Assembly: GCA_032164245.1 (NCBI GenBank)
Contig: JAVMKO010000001.1
Span: 286,695,041-286,759,040 of the forward strand
Length of the DNA: 64,000 nucleotides
Direction: 5' to 3'
Source of the DNA: Sternotherus odoratus
Taxonomy: Eukaryota; Chordata; Testudines; Kinosternidae
Both the position numbers and the translations under genes were made by a program. Positions 24,088-34,719 of the stretch are shown here, in pieces (position 1 is the first letter of the stretch; every line of letters starts with the position of its first letter). Below the pieces are notes generated by a model. It was not told the DNA's origin. It searched no databases and worked only from the letters and a program-made list of their open reading frames with translations.

Positions 24088-25140
24088 CTTCAGTTCTTCT
24101 TTGAGTGTTGGTCCCTCTGTGTATTACACTGGGGGTATGCATGCCCGCCAAGTGCCAGAAGTAGAAGAGCTATTGAAAGCAATGTCTGTTGGTCCATGCA
24201 TGTGCATTCCTGGTAGCCATCACCTTGGCCTAGAGGGTGGGTGAGCTTGAAGCACTGATGGCTGATCCTCCTTATTCCATAGAGAGGTCATTGCACTTAC
24301 ATCCTAAGTTCACCCCTAAGTAGTTTCAGAATTTCACCTGAACCTGTCATTTTCTGTTGTTGTTTTTTCTGAAACCACATGCATCTGAAAAAGAGAGGAG
24401 ACTTCATTCCCATGATGTGAGATGAGCCATAGACTTTTGTCTGTAAAGGACAAATCCAATCAGAAAATCTCCCAGTCTGTTATATCTCCCAGACTGTTAT
24501 ATCCCCTCAGGGGATCTCTGAGTGGATCTCAGGCTGTATCTTATTCTGGAACCAGCTGTCTAATCTTCCTTCCCCTCAGGGGCGAGGGATCATTCTAGAG
24601 GAGCACATTGACATCATGTCATTGCTTTAAGAAGTACCTCTGCTTGACATTTGCAAATCAGTTATGTGGAGTTCCATCCAGTACAGGACTCTGCCGCTGA
24701 CACATCCTTTGGGACAGCAGTTCTTCAAACAACTCTGCCACCTGCATCCCCCTTCTACTTGAGTACTGCTTGTCAGTCACAGTGGAGTACACATAAGGAC
24801 CAGCACTTGAAGAAGAAGAGAGAGAGCATTCCTTATCTTATAGAAACTGGAGGCTTTTCAAGATGTTTAGACCCTACCTGTGCTCCAGTACCTGCCCTCT
24901 TTCTCTTGTACTTGGGATTGTTCTTGGATTCACAGTAGAGAAGGAACTGGAGCGATGGTTGGTCCGTTCCACCCTTTATCTCCTCATTGGAAGCATGCGG
25001 AGAGCAAGGGCACGTGCACAGAGCAATGGACACGGCTTTCCAGAATTCTCTGGGTGGGTGGAGCACTTGTGTACTCACAGTGGAATACAGATAGAAACCA
25101 CATATCTCGAAGAACCTGTAATTCATATCAGATAAGTAAC
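24088..25140. mobile_element. Compound inverted-repeat DNA element
   Basis: The left end (CTTCAGTTCTTCTTTGAGTG, 24088 on) and right end (inverse of CGAAGAACCTGTAATTC, to about 25125) are imperfect inverted repeats of about 45 bp. A second, internal inverted copy of the left end occurs at 24780-24820 (AGTACACATAAGGACCAGC...TTGAAGAAG). Immediately after it another unit starts (24836 on) that closes at the right end. The block thus looks like two related units end to end. Frames inside are short and unrecognised. Confidence 0.55.
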
Positions 25141-25442
25141 AGTCTCTTTTTAAAAATCCATTGTAACCTTCATACGAATTTCTGTAATTAAAACTACTCG
25201 ACATTTATATTAACTTTTAACAGTTGCCTTTTAAAAGGCAGGCCTTCTTTAGTGAAGTGGAAAGAACAACACAGCAAAACAGATCGGGCTTGGAAAAGGG
25301 GTCACCATTAATGAATGATCATTTACGTGCATGTAGTGGTTTTCAGCCAAGGAACCTAGTACTCATGGACCTTTGTCTGGCAAAGCAGTTGTGAAGTAGG
25401 CAAGTATTGTTATGTCCAGTTGGTAGATGGATAAACTAAGAT

Positions 25443-25542
25443 GTGCAGAAGTGAAAAGACTTGTTTATTCCCTCCTCATAGCACTCCTCATAGTGCAGAA
25501 GTGTGCAGAAGTGAAAAGACTTGCTTATTCCCTCCTCATAGT
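25443..25542. repeat. 60-bp tandem duplication
   Basis: GTGCAGAAGTGAAAAGACTT begins at 25443 and again at 25503, and the following TTATTCCCTCCTCATAG matches in both. The copies differ at one position (TTG-T/C-TTATT), so the duplication is recent. The upstream GTTGGTAGATGGATAAACTA block looks like a minus-strand SINE piece. Confidence 0.85.
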
Positions 25543-25559
25543 GATAATTTGTTTCAGGA

Positions 25560-26820
25560 CCTAAACCACACACAAACAAAGCCTTTAAGAATGTGTAATC
25601 TTAAAGCCATGAGTCATCCTACTGTCCTTAGAGGGACTATTCATGTGATTAATGTTATGTACGTGATTTAATGGCTTGATGGATTTGGGCCCTGGTTCAC
25701 CAAAAATACCTTTTCAGGTGGGTCAGATATGTCTAGCAAATTAAGAAAACAGGAAAAAACTCTGGCAAATCCAAATGATCATATTTGAGATTTTTTTCCA
25801 GTGTGGAATATTGTAAATGATTGTGTACTGTGCAATAAACAAAATGGTGGAAAAGAGGAGAGCACTCTAAGGGTAATGTACTTTGAAGAAAGTTAAATCA
25901 GGGAGACAAAAAATAATTATTTTCCATTTAAATGGTCATTCTTATTAGCTTTTTATGAACTATGTCTATTTGTGATATCAGATGGGTCTTTGATGTCTCA
26001 AATTTTCATTTGAGATTTCAGTGGTAGGCTCTTGAATTGCTGATACGTGCCATGTCAGGTCTATGGATAGATTAGAATATTTCTTTACCAAGGCCATACT
26101 ATGTAAAAATATTCATGTAGGCTGAAAATACCTCACTGTTTTTTTAATTTTCTTATCTACATACCCGTCTTGCTTTTAGAAGTTATCTATTAGAAAGCCA
26201 AAAGAAGACAAAAAATATTCCCAGAATTTTGAACATGCAATGAATGAATGATCTGATATAATCTAGGCACAGGACCCAATCAATGTGTCTATACTTTAAA
26301 CAACCTAGATCTTCTCTCTGTTCCCAATGTGGAATTTGGAAGTGATTATAGTTTTTTGGGATACTGGACCTAATGTTCAATAACAATATTATTGAGAGCC
26401 ATTTAAGGTCCAAACATAAATGAGTATATTTTTATCTTTAGAAGCTAGCATAATTGGAATGTGACCAAAAGATACATCTGTCAAGGTTTTAATGCTAGAA
26501 AAGGCAAGTTGCATATACAAACAAGTTAGACATCTGTAATAAAGAAATGGCACTGTACCCACATACCTGGGAGAAGCCTAGTACAGGTTGTTCCTGCATC
26601 CTGTGGACCCACAATTCCTATAGCCCAGAAAAAGATGCATTTTCTTGATTTTTTTTCTTGAATCTGTTGGGCTGAACCATGAGTGGTCCTGGGAAAGAGG
26701 TGCACAAGTATCACCCTCCCAACATGCATGGTTGAATAAGGGCATCCCACCATAGCAATTCTGAGTTCTGGCTAAGGCACAAACAGATTTGTTTGTTCTC
26801 ACTCCCCCTCCACTTGGGAA
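25560..26820. other. Unassigned non-coding DNA
   Basis: A+T-rich, no coding signal and no nameable repeat. Confidence 0.45.
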
Positions 26821-26824
26821 GCAG

Positions 26825-26966
26825 ATTGGAAATCAAAAGACTGGGGTTGTTTACCTTAGAAAGGAAGTGAATAAGAGGGCAAAACATAAAAGTATGTCAA
26901 CTGATGAACAGGGTATAGCAGGTGGATTGGGAGCTACTGTTCTCGCTGTCTCGTGACAAAAAAGTG
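26825..26966 (+). mobile_element. CR1 LINE internal fragment
   Basis: AAAGACTGGGGTTGTTTACC, GAGGGCAAAACATAAAAGTA and GGTGGATTGGGAGCTACTG resemble the region just after the CR1 ORF. It stops abruptly where the Penelope element begins near 26968, consistent with insertion into it. Confidence 0.5.
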
Positions 26967-27109
26967 AGGGGTTGTTGTAGTTGTGTTGGTGCCAGGATAT
27001 TAGAGAAACATGATAAATGAGGTAATATATTTTATTTGACCAGCTTCTGTTGATGAGAAAGACAAGCTTTCTAAGATACATAGACCTTCAGTCTCGGAAG
27101 CGAACTCAG

Positions 27110-27388
27110 GCTTGGCCTACACTATATATGTACTTTGGTATAACTACATCGCTCAGTGGGGTGAAAAATCTACCCTCCTGAGCAATGTAGTTATACCGAC
27201 CTTACCCCCCTTCACCCTCCATGTAGACAGCGCTGTTGGCAGAAGAGCTTCTCTGACTAACATAGCTACCACTTCTTGTGGTGGTAGAGTTAATAAACCA
27301 ATAGGCAAGCTCTTTCCCACCAGAGATTTTAGAGTATCTTTACTAGCGGCACTACAGCTGCACCGCTGTAAATTTGCAATGTAGGCCT
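27110..27388. mobile_element. hAT-like MITE nested in the Penelope element (279 bp)
   Basis: Ends are GCTTGGCCTACACT and, inverted, AGGCCTACATT. Flanks GAACTCAG (27102-27109) and GACCTCAG (27389-27396) match at 7 of 8 positions. The Penelope tail reads through when the element is removed. Internal sequence includes opposed GGTATAACTACATCG / CAATGTAGTTATACC arms, a strong hairpin (27140-27200). Superfamily is inferred from duplication length. Confidence 0.72.
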
Positions 27389-28401
27389 GACCTCAGAGTG
27401 TCACTGCTAAAATAATACAAGCTAGAATAGATTGAGTAGCATAAGTATTTAGCACATTTCAAGGGACCATTCATGGTGAAGTGGACTGTTAACACCCCTC
27501 CAGTCATAGGTAGGAGAAGGAAGGGGTGGTAAAGCAATTGTGAGGGGTGGAGGGATTGTTAGTGGGTTACAGATTGTTGTAAGAAACCATAAATTCAGTG
27601 TCTTTATTCAATCCATGATTTTTATTGGTTATCAAAGTTAGGAATTTAAGTCATGGGCTCATCTTTTGAAAGTGTTGTGCTGACTTCCTTTGAGGATCAG
27701 AACTGATAGGTCAGATAGAGTGATCGCTTTATGAAAAGCGTTCATTCACAGGTAATGTGGTGTTTTTGTCTTCTATAATTTTCCTCATTCAAGAGCATAG
27801 TGATCATCTGATTTCACCCACATAGTTGTCATTGGTGCATTTAGTGCATTTAGTACATAGGTATACTACATATTGTGATAGGTGTGTGTAGGACCGATGG
27901 ATCATGAAAGGTGTGTTGTGTTGATCATTGTAATAATGAAGATATGGTCTGCAGGTTTGTGTTTCTTCCTCTGACAGGGTCTGGTGCAGCTTTGAGATGG
28001 TGTGTCCTGATGTGTGGTGAATTTGCTTTTGCTGATGAGCTGGGGGAAGTTGGTGAGTTGTTTGAAGACAAGAAGACAGGCGTAGAAAATATTTATTTCA
28101 AGATATGGTCCCCATTGAGTATGAGTTTTAGTTGTTTGATTATACATAATCTACTGTGGGTGGCAGGTCACAACTAAGGTGTGTGTGTGGTCATAGGGAG
28201 TTTTATTTCTGTATTAAAGCAGGTTTTCTTGGGGTAAGATGTCCCATTCTATGATTTGCTCTACTTCTCTGGTAGAGTTTCCTTGTCTGGTGAAGTCAAT
28301 TTTTGAGTGTTTTAATTGTATATATCCTGGACTTTCTCCTCAAAGCATATTCTGTGGTATCGGAGTGCCTGGTTGTACATAACAGCTTTCTTCTTTTTTC
28401 T

Positions 28402-28875
28402 TGTGGCAGGGCAAGGGTAAGAACCCTGAGAATGCCCTGCCCCTGCAGGCTAAACCCTGCTTGTGGATAGCAGGGCCAGGGGCCGATGCAGGGAGCAGCC
28501 TGCAAGAAGCCCAGCTGGAAGCCTTAATGAAGGCTAGCTCACAGCCCCTGGCTGGAGAGATTGACCACAGCTGGGGCAGGGAGTAGAAAGGGCTAGAAAA
28601 GCCCTGACTCAGGGGCAGTCAGGGAGGCTAGCCAGTCAGGAGGACAGGGGATACCTAGCTCTGTCTCTGCTGGTGGATACAAGCCTTGAGGGGCCAGAGG
28701 ACCTGGGGAGAGGTCTGTGAGGGGCCTGACATTGGGGACGTGGGGACTTTGAAGGCACTGTAAATAAAAGAGCACGGGTGAAGCACCAGAGAGGAGTGTC
28801 TGAGACCCTTTCTTTGTCCAGCCTAAGCACTGGGCACAGGGACTAGGGGAAGGAAGCCTGTGCTTCCCCGTGACA
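28402..28875 (+). mobile_element. Solo LTR, family L (copy 2, 474 bp) nested in the Penelope element
   Basis: Starts TGTGGCAGGG and ends CCCCGTGACA, with an exact 5-bp duplication, TTTCT, at 28397-28401 and 28876-28880. It shares its block order with the LTR at 14579-15050: GCCCTGCC, CAGGCTAAA, CCCAGCTGG, AAAAGCC, and CACTGTAAATAAA before the end. It lies in opposite orientation to its Penelope host. Orientation is set by AATAAA near the right end. Confidence 0.92.
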
Positions 28876-29129
28876 TTTCTAGACAAATATTTTTTGTCTT
28901 CTTTTTTCTAGACAAAATTTAATGGATGGGGGGTGGTTGTTGAAGTTGTGATAGACATCTATGAGGGAGTTAAGTCATCTCTCCAAAGGATGAAAATATC
29001 ACTGATGTATCTCAGGTATATAATTGATTTTGTGGTGTATTTGTCAAGAAATTCTTCTTCAAGGTGGCCCATGAAGAGGGTAGCATATTGGGGAGTCATC
29101 CTAGTACCCGTGGCCATCTAATATCTGCA

Positions 29130-30550
29130 ACTGACACTGCTTCAGCTACACTTAATCCAATCATGCAATACAAAGTCCATACATAGGATGCTAGTTATGT
29201 CAAGAGTCATAGTTGTACAGTGCATAATACAATGTACAACATTGCATAACATATACAATATACAGTCTATACAATTCTGTAGAAATAGAAATATAATTTA
29301 ATATATTTTCAATACATCCCATGTCTTTTAAATGTTCTCAAAAGGTGGCATGTAATAAGGCTAGCAGCACAAAATCTATTCTGAGTAACCGAATGGAAGG
29401 ATATTTTGGCATTATTGAAGCTTTCTGCATTAATTTAGGTGATTTTCAAGTGCTTTATTGGACTTTTCTCATCACGTAGTTCTGCCTATTTCCTCCCTGA
29501 CTCCAAGCCCTTGCTCCTGGCCACACCCATATGAATTTAAATCCATTTAGCATCAGTTTGGTGCAAATGACATGCTCTTCCTAAGCCAACACCCCTGCAG
29601 TTATGTGGCTTTATGACCCATTTTTTGTCTAACTTAGTGCAGTTTCTCCTGCTCAGCAATTTTTCCCCTTTGGAGCAGGATTTGGGCCACAGGCTATTAA
29701 AATAGCTGGCATGGCTTTAAAGTAACAGATTGAAATTGTTATTTTAAGAGCACACACATACTGGCTTGAGAGCTGAAATATATCAGTGTGGTACTCTCTG
29801 CACTACTTCTTTTTTTATATATTCCTGATTCATACCCAATATTTTCTTTCTTTAACCTGTTGTGCCTTAAAGGAGACTGATGATAAGACAGAATAAAATC
29901 TGTTGCCATTTTAATACAAGTAGGAGATATAGATTTTTCAATAAAGTCAGACTCTAAAAGGGAAAGAAACAGAATATTATGAGGCTCCATAAATGTATCT
30001 AATTGTTTTTGTGACTATTACTTTAAAAGGAATGGGGGTCTAAGTCCCAGTTGGCATAAATCAGGGTAGCTCTATTGACTTCAGGAGAACTATGCGGGTT
30101 AATGCCAGCTGCGAATCTGCTCCTTCTGGGCTAATGTGCTACTTGGAAGGAGCAAGGAATAAAAATTCCTCTCCCCTCCCCACAGAAATAAGTAAATAAA
30201 AATCCACCCACTCACAAGTCTCTTTGGGGTACCTCTACAGAGAAGTTAAAGCTTATTTTTTTTTATCTTGATTAACAGTTAATTAAGATAAATACTCCCA
30301 TGTTTTGCAGTTGAAAGGTAATATATCTTAAATGTAAAAGGCAGAGATACAGCTGTAAAAGGAAAAAAATGAAACAAAATAAATGATGATTCATTTCCAG
30401 ATGGAAACCTCAACTTCACAGTAATGATCAGCTGTCATTCAACAAATAGCATCCAAATGCTTTGCAAGGATTTTAGACTGATAGTTTTAAAGATATACCT
30501 CATTAATTACAAGTAATCAACATGGTAAAGAAATGTTCAAATATTGATAC
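29130..30550. other. Unassigned non-coding DNA
   Basis: A+T-rich with a dinucleotide-like AT-biased patch near 29200-29310 and a palindromic-family piece at 30030-30125 (CTATTGACTTCAGGAGAAC). No coding signal. Confidence 0.4.
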
Positions 30551-30554
30551 ACTA

Positions 30555-30640
30555 TAAACAATGGGTGAAATTCTGGCCTAGTTGAAGACAATGGGAGTTT
30601 TGCCATTGACTTCAGTGGGTTCAGGATTTCACCCAATATC
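30555..30640. repeat. Palindromic repeat with TTGACTTCAGTGG core
   Basis: GGGTGAAATTCTGGCC at the left is answered by the inverse GGATTTCACCC at the right, around CCATTGACTTCAGTGGG. Short terminal inverted repeats and a central TTGACTTCAGTGG define a recurring family in this window (also 19449, 47330). Confidence 0.55.
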
Positions 30641-30864
30641 TTGTTTAACCTGCCTGAAATGCTAGGTAGTCTTTTGCTGGGGTTATTTTTGCTATGCAGT
30701 GATCAGATTTTGCAAGCAATTTGCAATGATCGACATTGTTACGGCTTTTTCTATGCAACTAATTATTAGTTTGAGTAGTGTTCTGATATAAACATGAGAC
30801 CTTCAACATGCATCAGGGCCCACGTGTTGTCTATATTAATCTGTTGCTTTGTAGAGGCAACACG

Positions 30865-30887
30865 CACACACACACACACACACACAC
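30865..30887. repeat. (CA)n microsatellite
   Basis: Eleven uninterrupted CA units, preceded by CACG. Confidence 0.95.
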
Positions 30888-31104
30888 TTTTCTACTCCAT
30901 ACAGCTACTCCATTTACAAGCGCAAACAACTGAAGTGGGGGGAAAGAAATGTGTAGCCGCAAGTTGGGCAAACTTGTGTTTGTAAAATCAGCTGAGTTAG
31001 AGAACTCTGGTTCCAGACTTAGGACCCTTCACTAAGAGCCCCCAATCAATTAAAATAAAGGGCTGTTAACCTGGGCGTCCCAACTGACTTTAGTTGTTGT
31101 GGTG

Positions 31105-31395
31105 AGCATATGAATCAAGGACCAAGAGATGATCTGGATTCCTTTTCTGACTCTTCCATAGACTTCCCATGTCACCTTGGACCAGTCATTTACTCTCTCT
31201 CTGTGCCGCAGTTCCTGCTGTACAAATTAGAGATAGCAAATTGTTCTTTCCCAGCCATTGTCTGTCTTGCCTAATTGAATGCTACATTTTAGGGTCTGTT
31301 TCTTACTATGTGTTGGTATTGTGGCTAGAGAAATGGGGCCCTGATCCTGGCTGGAGTCTCTGTGTGCTACCAGAATATGTATAATAATAACAAAG
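31105..31395 (+). repeat. tRNA-derived SINE (MIR/Cry-like), near full length
   Basis: Blocks in order: CATGTCACCTTGGACCAGTC, CTCTGTGCCGCAGTTCC, TTGTCTGTCTTGCCTAATTG, GGTCTGTTTCTTACTATGTG, AATGGGGCCCTGATCC and an ATAATAATAA tail. This copy best shows the consensus order used to recognise the other SINE fragments. Confidence 0.75.
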
Positions 31396-31684
31396 AATCC
31401 GCAGAACCCTTGTCCCATTTCTGTTTAGCCGTTGCCACAGTACTGCAGGAAATATGGGTACCCAGATATTTTCCATGTTACTGTACACATTGTGGGTGTA
31501 CTGTAAGAGATTGTGTTAAAATACTTCTTTGCGATCCACCACCCACATACGAAGTGTGAATTGCTGACGGTGGTGGTAACGTCACTACTATTGTGGAGCC
31601 CATCTGATGAAGAGCATAGAGTGAAGCGATGATATTTTTTCCCTATTGGTTTTTACTGTATGTGGAGTGTGATGTTTGGGTTTC

Positions 31685-31708
31685 TCCCCCCCCCCCACCC
31701 CCGCCCCT
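31685..31708. repeat. C-rich simple repeat
   Basis: C12 followed by ACCCCCGCCCC. Confidence 0.9.
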
Positions 31709-31952
31709 TTTGGCATGTAATATTGTTCAGAACCTGCAAAAAGTGGAGAACAGGTTTTGGTGGCAAAAAATATTTTAACAGGCACCTGGAAACCGAGAAG
31801 CAGAAAATAACCTGGGGAAATATATGCTGTGAAGGCAGAGAGAACTGAAGAACTGTGGCTTATTTGAAAGTTTTCCAAGAGAGAGAGGAATTAAAGGGGG
31901 CTATAAGTAGAACAGCTGTACTGATGTTAAGAAAGGAAAAATAATAAACTGA

Positions 31953-32690
31953 TGTGATAGGGTGGCTGCTCCTCAGTGGTATGTAAGGGGTTAAAGCAAC
32001 TTTGGGGAAGCACCCAATAAGGAAAAGGCATTTAGTGCCAGCCATTTAGGAGAAGGTTTACTGGAGGAGCCAGTCAGGGCCAGGCTGGCCCATATGACAA
32101 GGGGCTGCTGAGCAGAGCAGAGGGCAGTTACTCTTGGGAGTTTGAGGGAGGAGGACGGTTGCTTAGAGGGCTGGAGCACCATAGTCAGAGCAGTGTTGAG
32201 CAGTGTCAGCAGAATATGAAGAAGCTCCAGGCTGATGACTGCCAGACTGAGGCCCAGATACAAGGGCAGAGGAGAGGTGAGACAGTGGAGTTGGAGGAGG
32301 GGTAGCACGTGACTGCCGGCTATAGGATCCCTGGTTCAGGACCCGGAGTAGTGGGCGGGCCCGGGTCCCCCCCACCGCCTTTGTCCCCACTTGCCACTGA
32401 GGGGAGTGACCAGTGTATGGACTGCAGTTTGCCACTAAGTCGAGCGGCTAGAACCTGGACTGCAGTTTGCCACAGAGGTAGGTGGCTGGATTGAGAATTC
32501 GCAGTCCCCCAGAAGGGGAGAAAGAACCACTGGAGGGCTGTGTCCAGAAGAGGACAGTGTGGTCCAGGGAGCAATGTGCATACTGGAGGTGGAGACAGAA
32601 GTGACAATGGGCAAGACACCACCTGAGGAGGGTGCAGTGGCAAGCCTGAGCTCATTCCCAGGATGGCCAGCAGGTGGCGCTATGGTGCTG
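31953..32690 (+). repeat. LTR-like repeat
   Basis: Starts TGTGATAGGGTGGC. It contains GACCCGGAGTAGTGGGCGGG and CCCGGGTCCCCCCCACC, a block I associate with reptile LTRs, and two copies of TGGACTGCAGTTTGCCAC (near 32418 and 32458). A piece starting GTGATAGACCCAGGCCAG at 53367 looks related at its 5' end. No exact target duplication was found and the right end is uncertain. Confidence 0.5.
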
Positions 32691-32816
32691 AGTCAAATGC
32701 CCCTTTTCAGCTGAATATCAGGACAAACGTCCTATCAATTAAAACCATTTGAATCATTAGGCCTCATTCTGACCTCATGCAGGTTTTACACAGATATAAC
32801 TTAGGCTTAAGTGGAG

Positions 32817-33236
32817 TCTTTGACTATGGTAATAGAGGGGCCTGGTGGTATACGATGGAAAGTTGGAGGGGATGGGATCTAAGATGCTACAGAGAATTCT
32901 TTCCTGGGTGTCTGGATGGTGAGTCTTGCCCACATGCTCAGGGTTCAGCTGATAGCCATATTTGGGGTTGGGAAGGAATTTTCCTCCAGGGCAAATTGGC
33001 AGAGGCCCTGGAAGTTTTTCACCTTCCTCTGCAGCAGGGGGCATGGGTCACTTGCTGGAGGATTCTCTGTACTTTGAAGTCCTTAAACCAAGATTTGAGG
33101 ACTTCAATAGTTCAGCATAGGTGAAGTATATTGTAGGAATGGGTGGGTAAAATTCTGTGGCCTGCGTTGCAGGAGGTCAGACTAGATGATCATAATGGTC
33201 CCTTCTGACCTTAAAATCTATGAGTCTATGAGTCCC
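32817..33236 (+). mobile_element. CR1 LINE, 3' end
   Basis: Same subfamily as 6335-7333: CAGAGAATTCTTTCCTGGGT, GGAAGGAATTTTCCTCCAGG, GGTCAGACTAGATGATCATA and a CTATGAGTCTATGAGT tail. 5' truncated at about 420 bp. It abuts a palindromic-family piece at 32757-32816. Confidence 0.9.
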
Positions 33237-33397
33237 TCCTGCTGCACGGATATAACTGAGATCAGGATAAGGACCATAGACTCCAGAGATGAAAAATCCT
33301 AGCCTAAATTACTAGCTCGGCGCTCTACCAGTGCATACGATAAACCTTTTCTGCTTATAGTTATTTGGGACACCATGCCTCGTCTAGATCTCTAACC

Positions 33398-33810
33398 CAG
33401 TGTTCCCCAACCTTTGTAACACCGCGGACCGGTCGCCGCGGACCGGTCAATGCTTGCGGCCCGGGGGGGGGGGGGGGTTTACTACTACTGATATCTGCAA
33501 CCCCTACTTTTTGCCTCGGCGTCCTTGTATGTCCGCCGAAAAGCCGCCGAATACAGCACCTGACAGGGCGATGCGAGCCGTGATACTATTTTACTTTTTG
33601 CCCCGCCGAAAAGCCGCCGAATAGAGCTGACAGGCCGATGCGGAAATGCATTGAGTGTCCCGCGGCGCTGCTAACAAGCCGATGCCAAAGCGGAAGTGCG
33701 CTGAAGTGCACTGCGCAGATGCGGAAGTTCGGAAGGGAAGGCGCCCGCGGCCCGGTAACAATTCATCCACAGACCGGTACCGGTCCGCGGCCCGGGGGTT
33801 GGGGACCAAC
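33398..33810. mobile_element. hAT-like non-autonomous element, GC-rich
   Basis: The left end CAGTGTTCCCCAACCTTTG and right end GGGGGTTGGGGACCA are inverted repeats, with CCGCGGACCGG / CCGGTCCGCGG arms just inside. The interior repeats GCCGAAAAGCCGCCGAATA (33535 and 33606). G+C and CpG are far above the surroundings. The expected 8-bp duplication is not clear, so the superfamily rests on the end motif. Confidence 0.72.
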
Positions 33811-33829
33811 CCATTCAGAAGTCATGCTG

Positions 33830-34395
33830 ACAGGGAAACAGATGCCAGGCTGAGACTGAATGGATACTCTGGTTCTGAATGATCATCAGATAAGATCATT
33901 CACTACCATCTTCAGCATCACGGAGTGCCTTATCAGCCTGGATGAGTAAGGGCTACTAAAATCATTGAACTGTGTCTCTCATGAACTTGATAAGGATATT
34001 TATTAAAAGACATGTGAGTTTTCCTTCTCTCTGAATGGAGGAAATATGATCTATTCTTGGTGGTAGAAGCAAGAGACTATTCATGTGAGTTAGCAAAGAG
34101 AGCTCTACTTCCTGTGATACTCCCTGGTGTGCCATCCAACTCCCTGAACCAGGCATCATCCATACAAACCTATGTTATCACCTTATCCTATAGCAGTGAT
34201 CATAATCCTATTCTCGTTTCCTGCAAGGTAAGTAACAGTAAGGATTATTTTGTGGGATTTTGCTCACACCCATCCATGCGGGTCTTCCCCAAATAGGAGG
34301 AATGATCCTGTACTTTTCTGTTGCTTTATGTGGAACATTGTGGCCTGATTGGCTATTTGAATGAGCACCACCTTTTGGGGTACCATATCTCTGAA
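33830..34395. other. Unassigned non-coding DNA
   Basis: No coding signal. A GCAAGGTAAGTAACAGTAAGG sequence near 34223 resembles a splice donor, but no plausible exon precedes it. Confidence 0.35.
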
Positions 34396-34399
34396 GGTC

Positions 34400-34710
34400 C
34401 CTAGTATATCAAGTTAGTTTGTTGGGATCTTTTTTCCATAAGCACATGCAGAATTGCATTAATTATATTACCTTGCTCTAGTTCTTTATTAATCAAGTCC
34501 TGTATCAACCGCTCCATTATCTTTCCCACAATTGATGTCAAGCTGAGCGGCCTATAATTACCCACGTCATCCCATTCACCGTTTTTAAAAATTGGCACAA
34601 AGTTAGTTTTATTCCAGTCTTCTGGAACTTCCCCAGTACACCAAGACTTACTGAAAATCAACATTAATGGTCCAGAAAACACCCCAGACCACTGAGTCAT
34701 GGATGAATGT
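34400..34710 (-). pseudogene. CR1 LINE reverse transcriptase fragment
   Basis: The minus strand keeps about 100 codons open, including SWCTGEVPEDWNKTN, VPIFKNGEWDDVGNYRPLSL and TSIVGKIMERLI, the N-terminal block of the CR1/jockey reverse transcriptase (usual form: W..G.VP.DW...N..PIFKKG....NYRP.SLTS). It diverges after LEQGN, where the frame no longer follows CR1. Catalytic motifs lie further downstream in the family and are absent. Isolated internal fragment without a CR1 3' end. Confidence 0.85.
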
Positions 34711-34719
34711 CACAAGATG

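Larger units (their letters stand above)
26968..29125 (-). pseudogene. Penelope-like retroelement, degraded, with nested insertions
   Basis: Read on the minus strand (right to left), the element opens with a Penelope reverse transcriptase. At 29125-29050 the peptide contains GTRMTPQYATLFM, matching the conserved Penelope GTRMAP..ANLFM block, and nearby IYLRYISDIFI stands where the catalytic YxDD motif belongs, with the first aspartate replaced by serine. After a nested solo LTR (28402-28875) the body continues through 28350-27480. A nested MITE (27110-27388) follows, and then the family A tail with its AATATATTTTATTTG block (27100-26968). Stops and frameshifts are frequent. This group of retroelements uses a GIY-YIG endonuclease downstream of the RT. 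Confidence 0.82.

Noticed and set aside
25441..25542. Two short direct repeats as a CRISPR-like array
   Set aside because: Only two units, adjacent without a spacer pattern, in vertebrate DNA; it is a simple tandem duplication.
32163..32655. Minus-strand frames of 90-111 codons
   Set aside because: They are antisense to an LTR-like repeat and mutually overlapping.
33365..33882. CpG-rich patch as a gene promoter CpG island
   Set aside because: The island coincides with an element bounded by inverted repeats, and no exon or transcript signal follows.
34218..34240. Splice-donor-like GCAAGGTAAGTAAC
   Set aside because: No open exon with a matching acceptor upstream; such strings are expected by chance in 64 kb.
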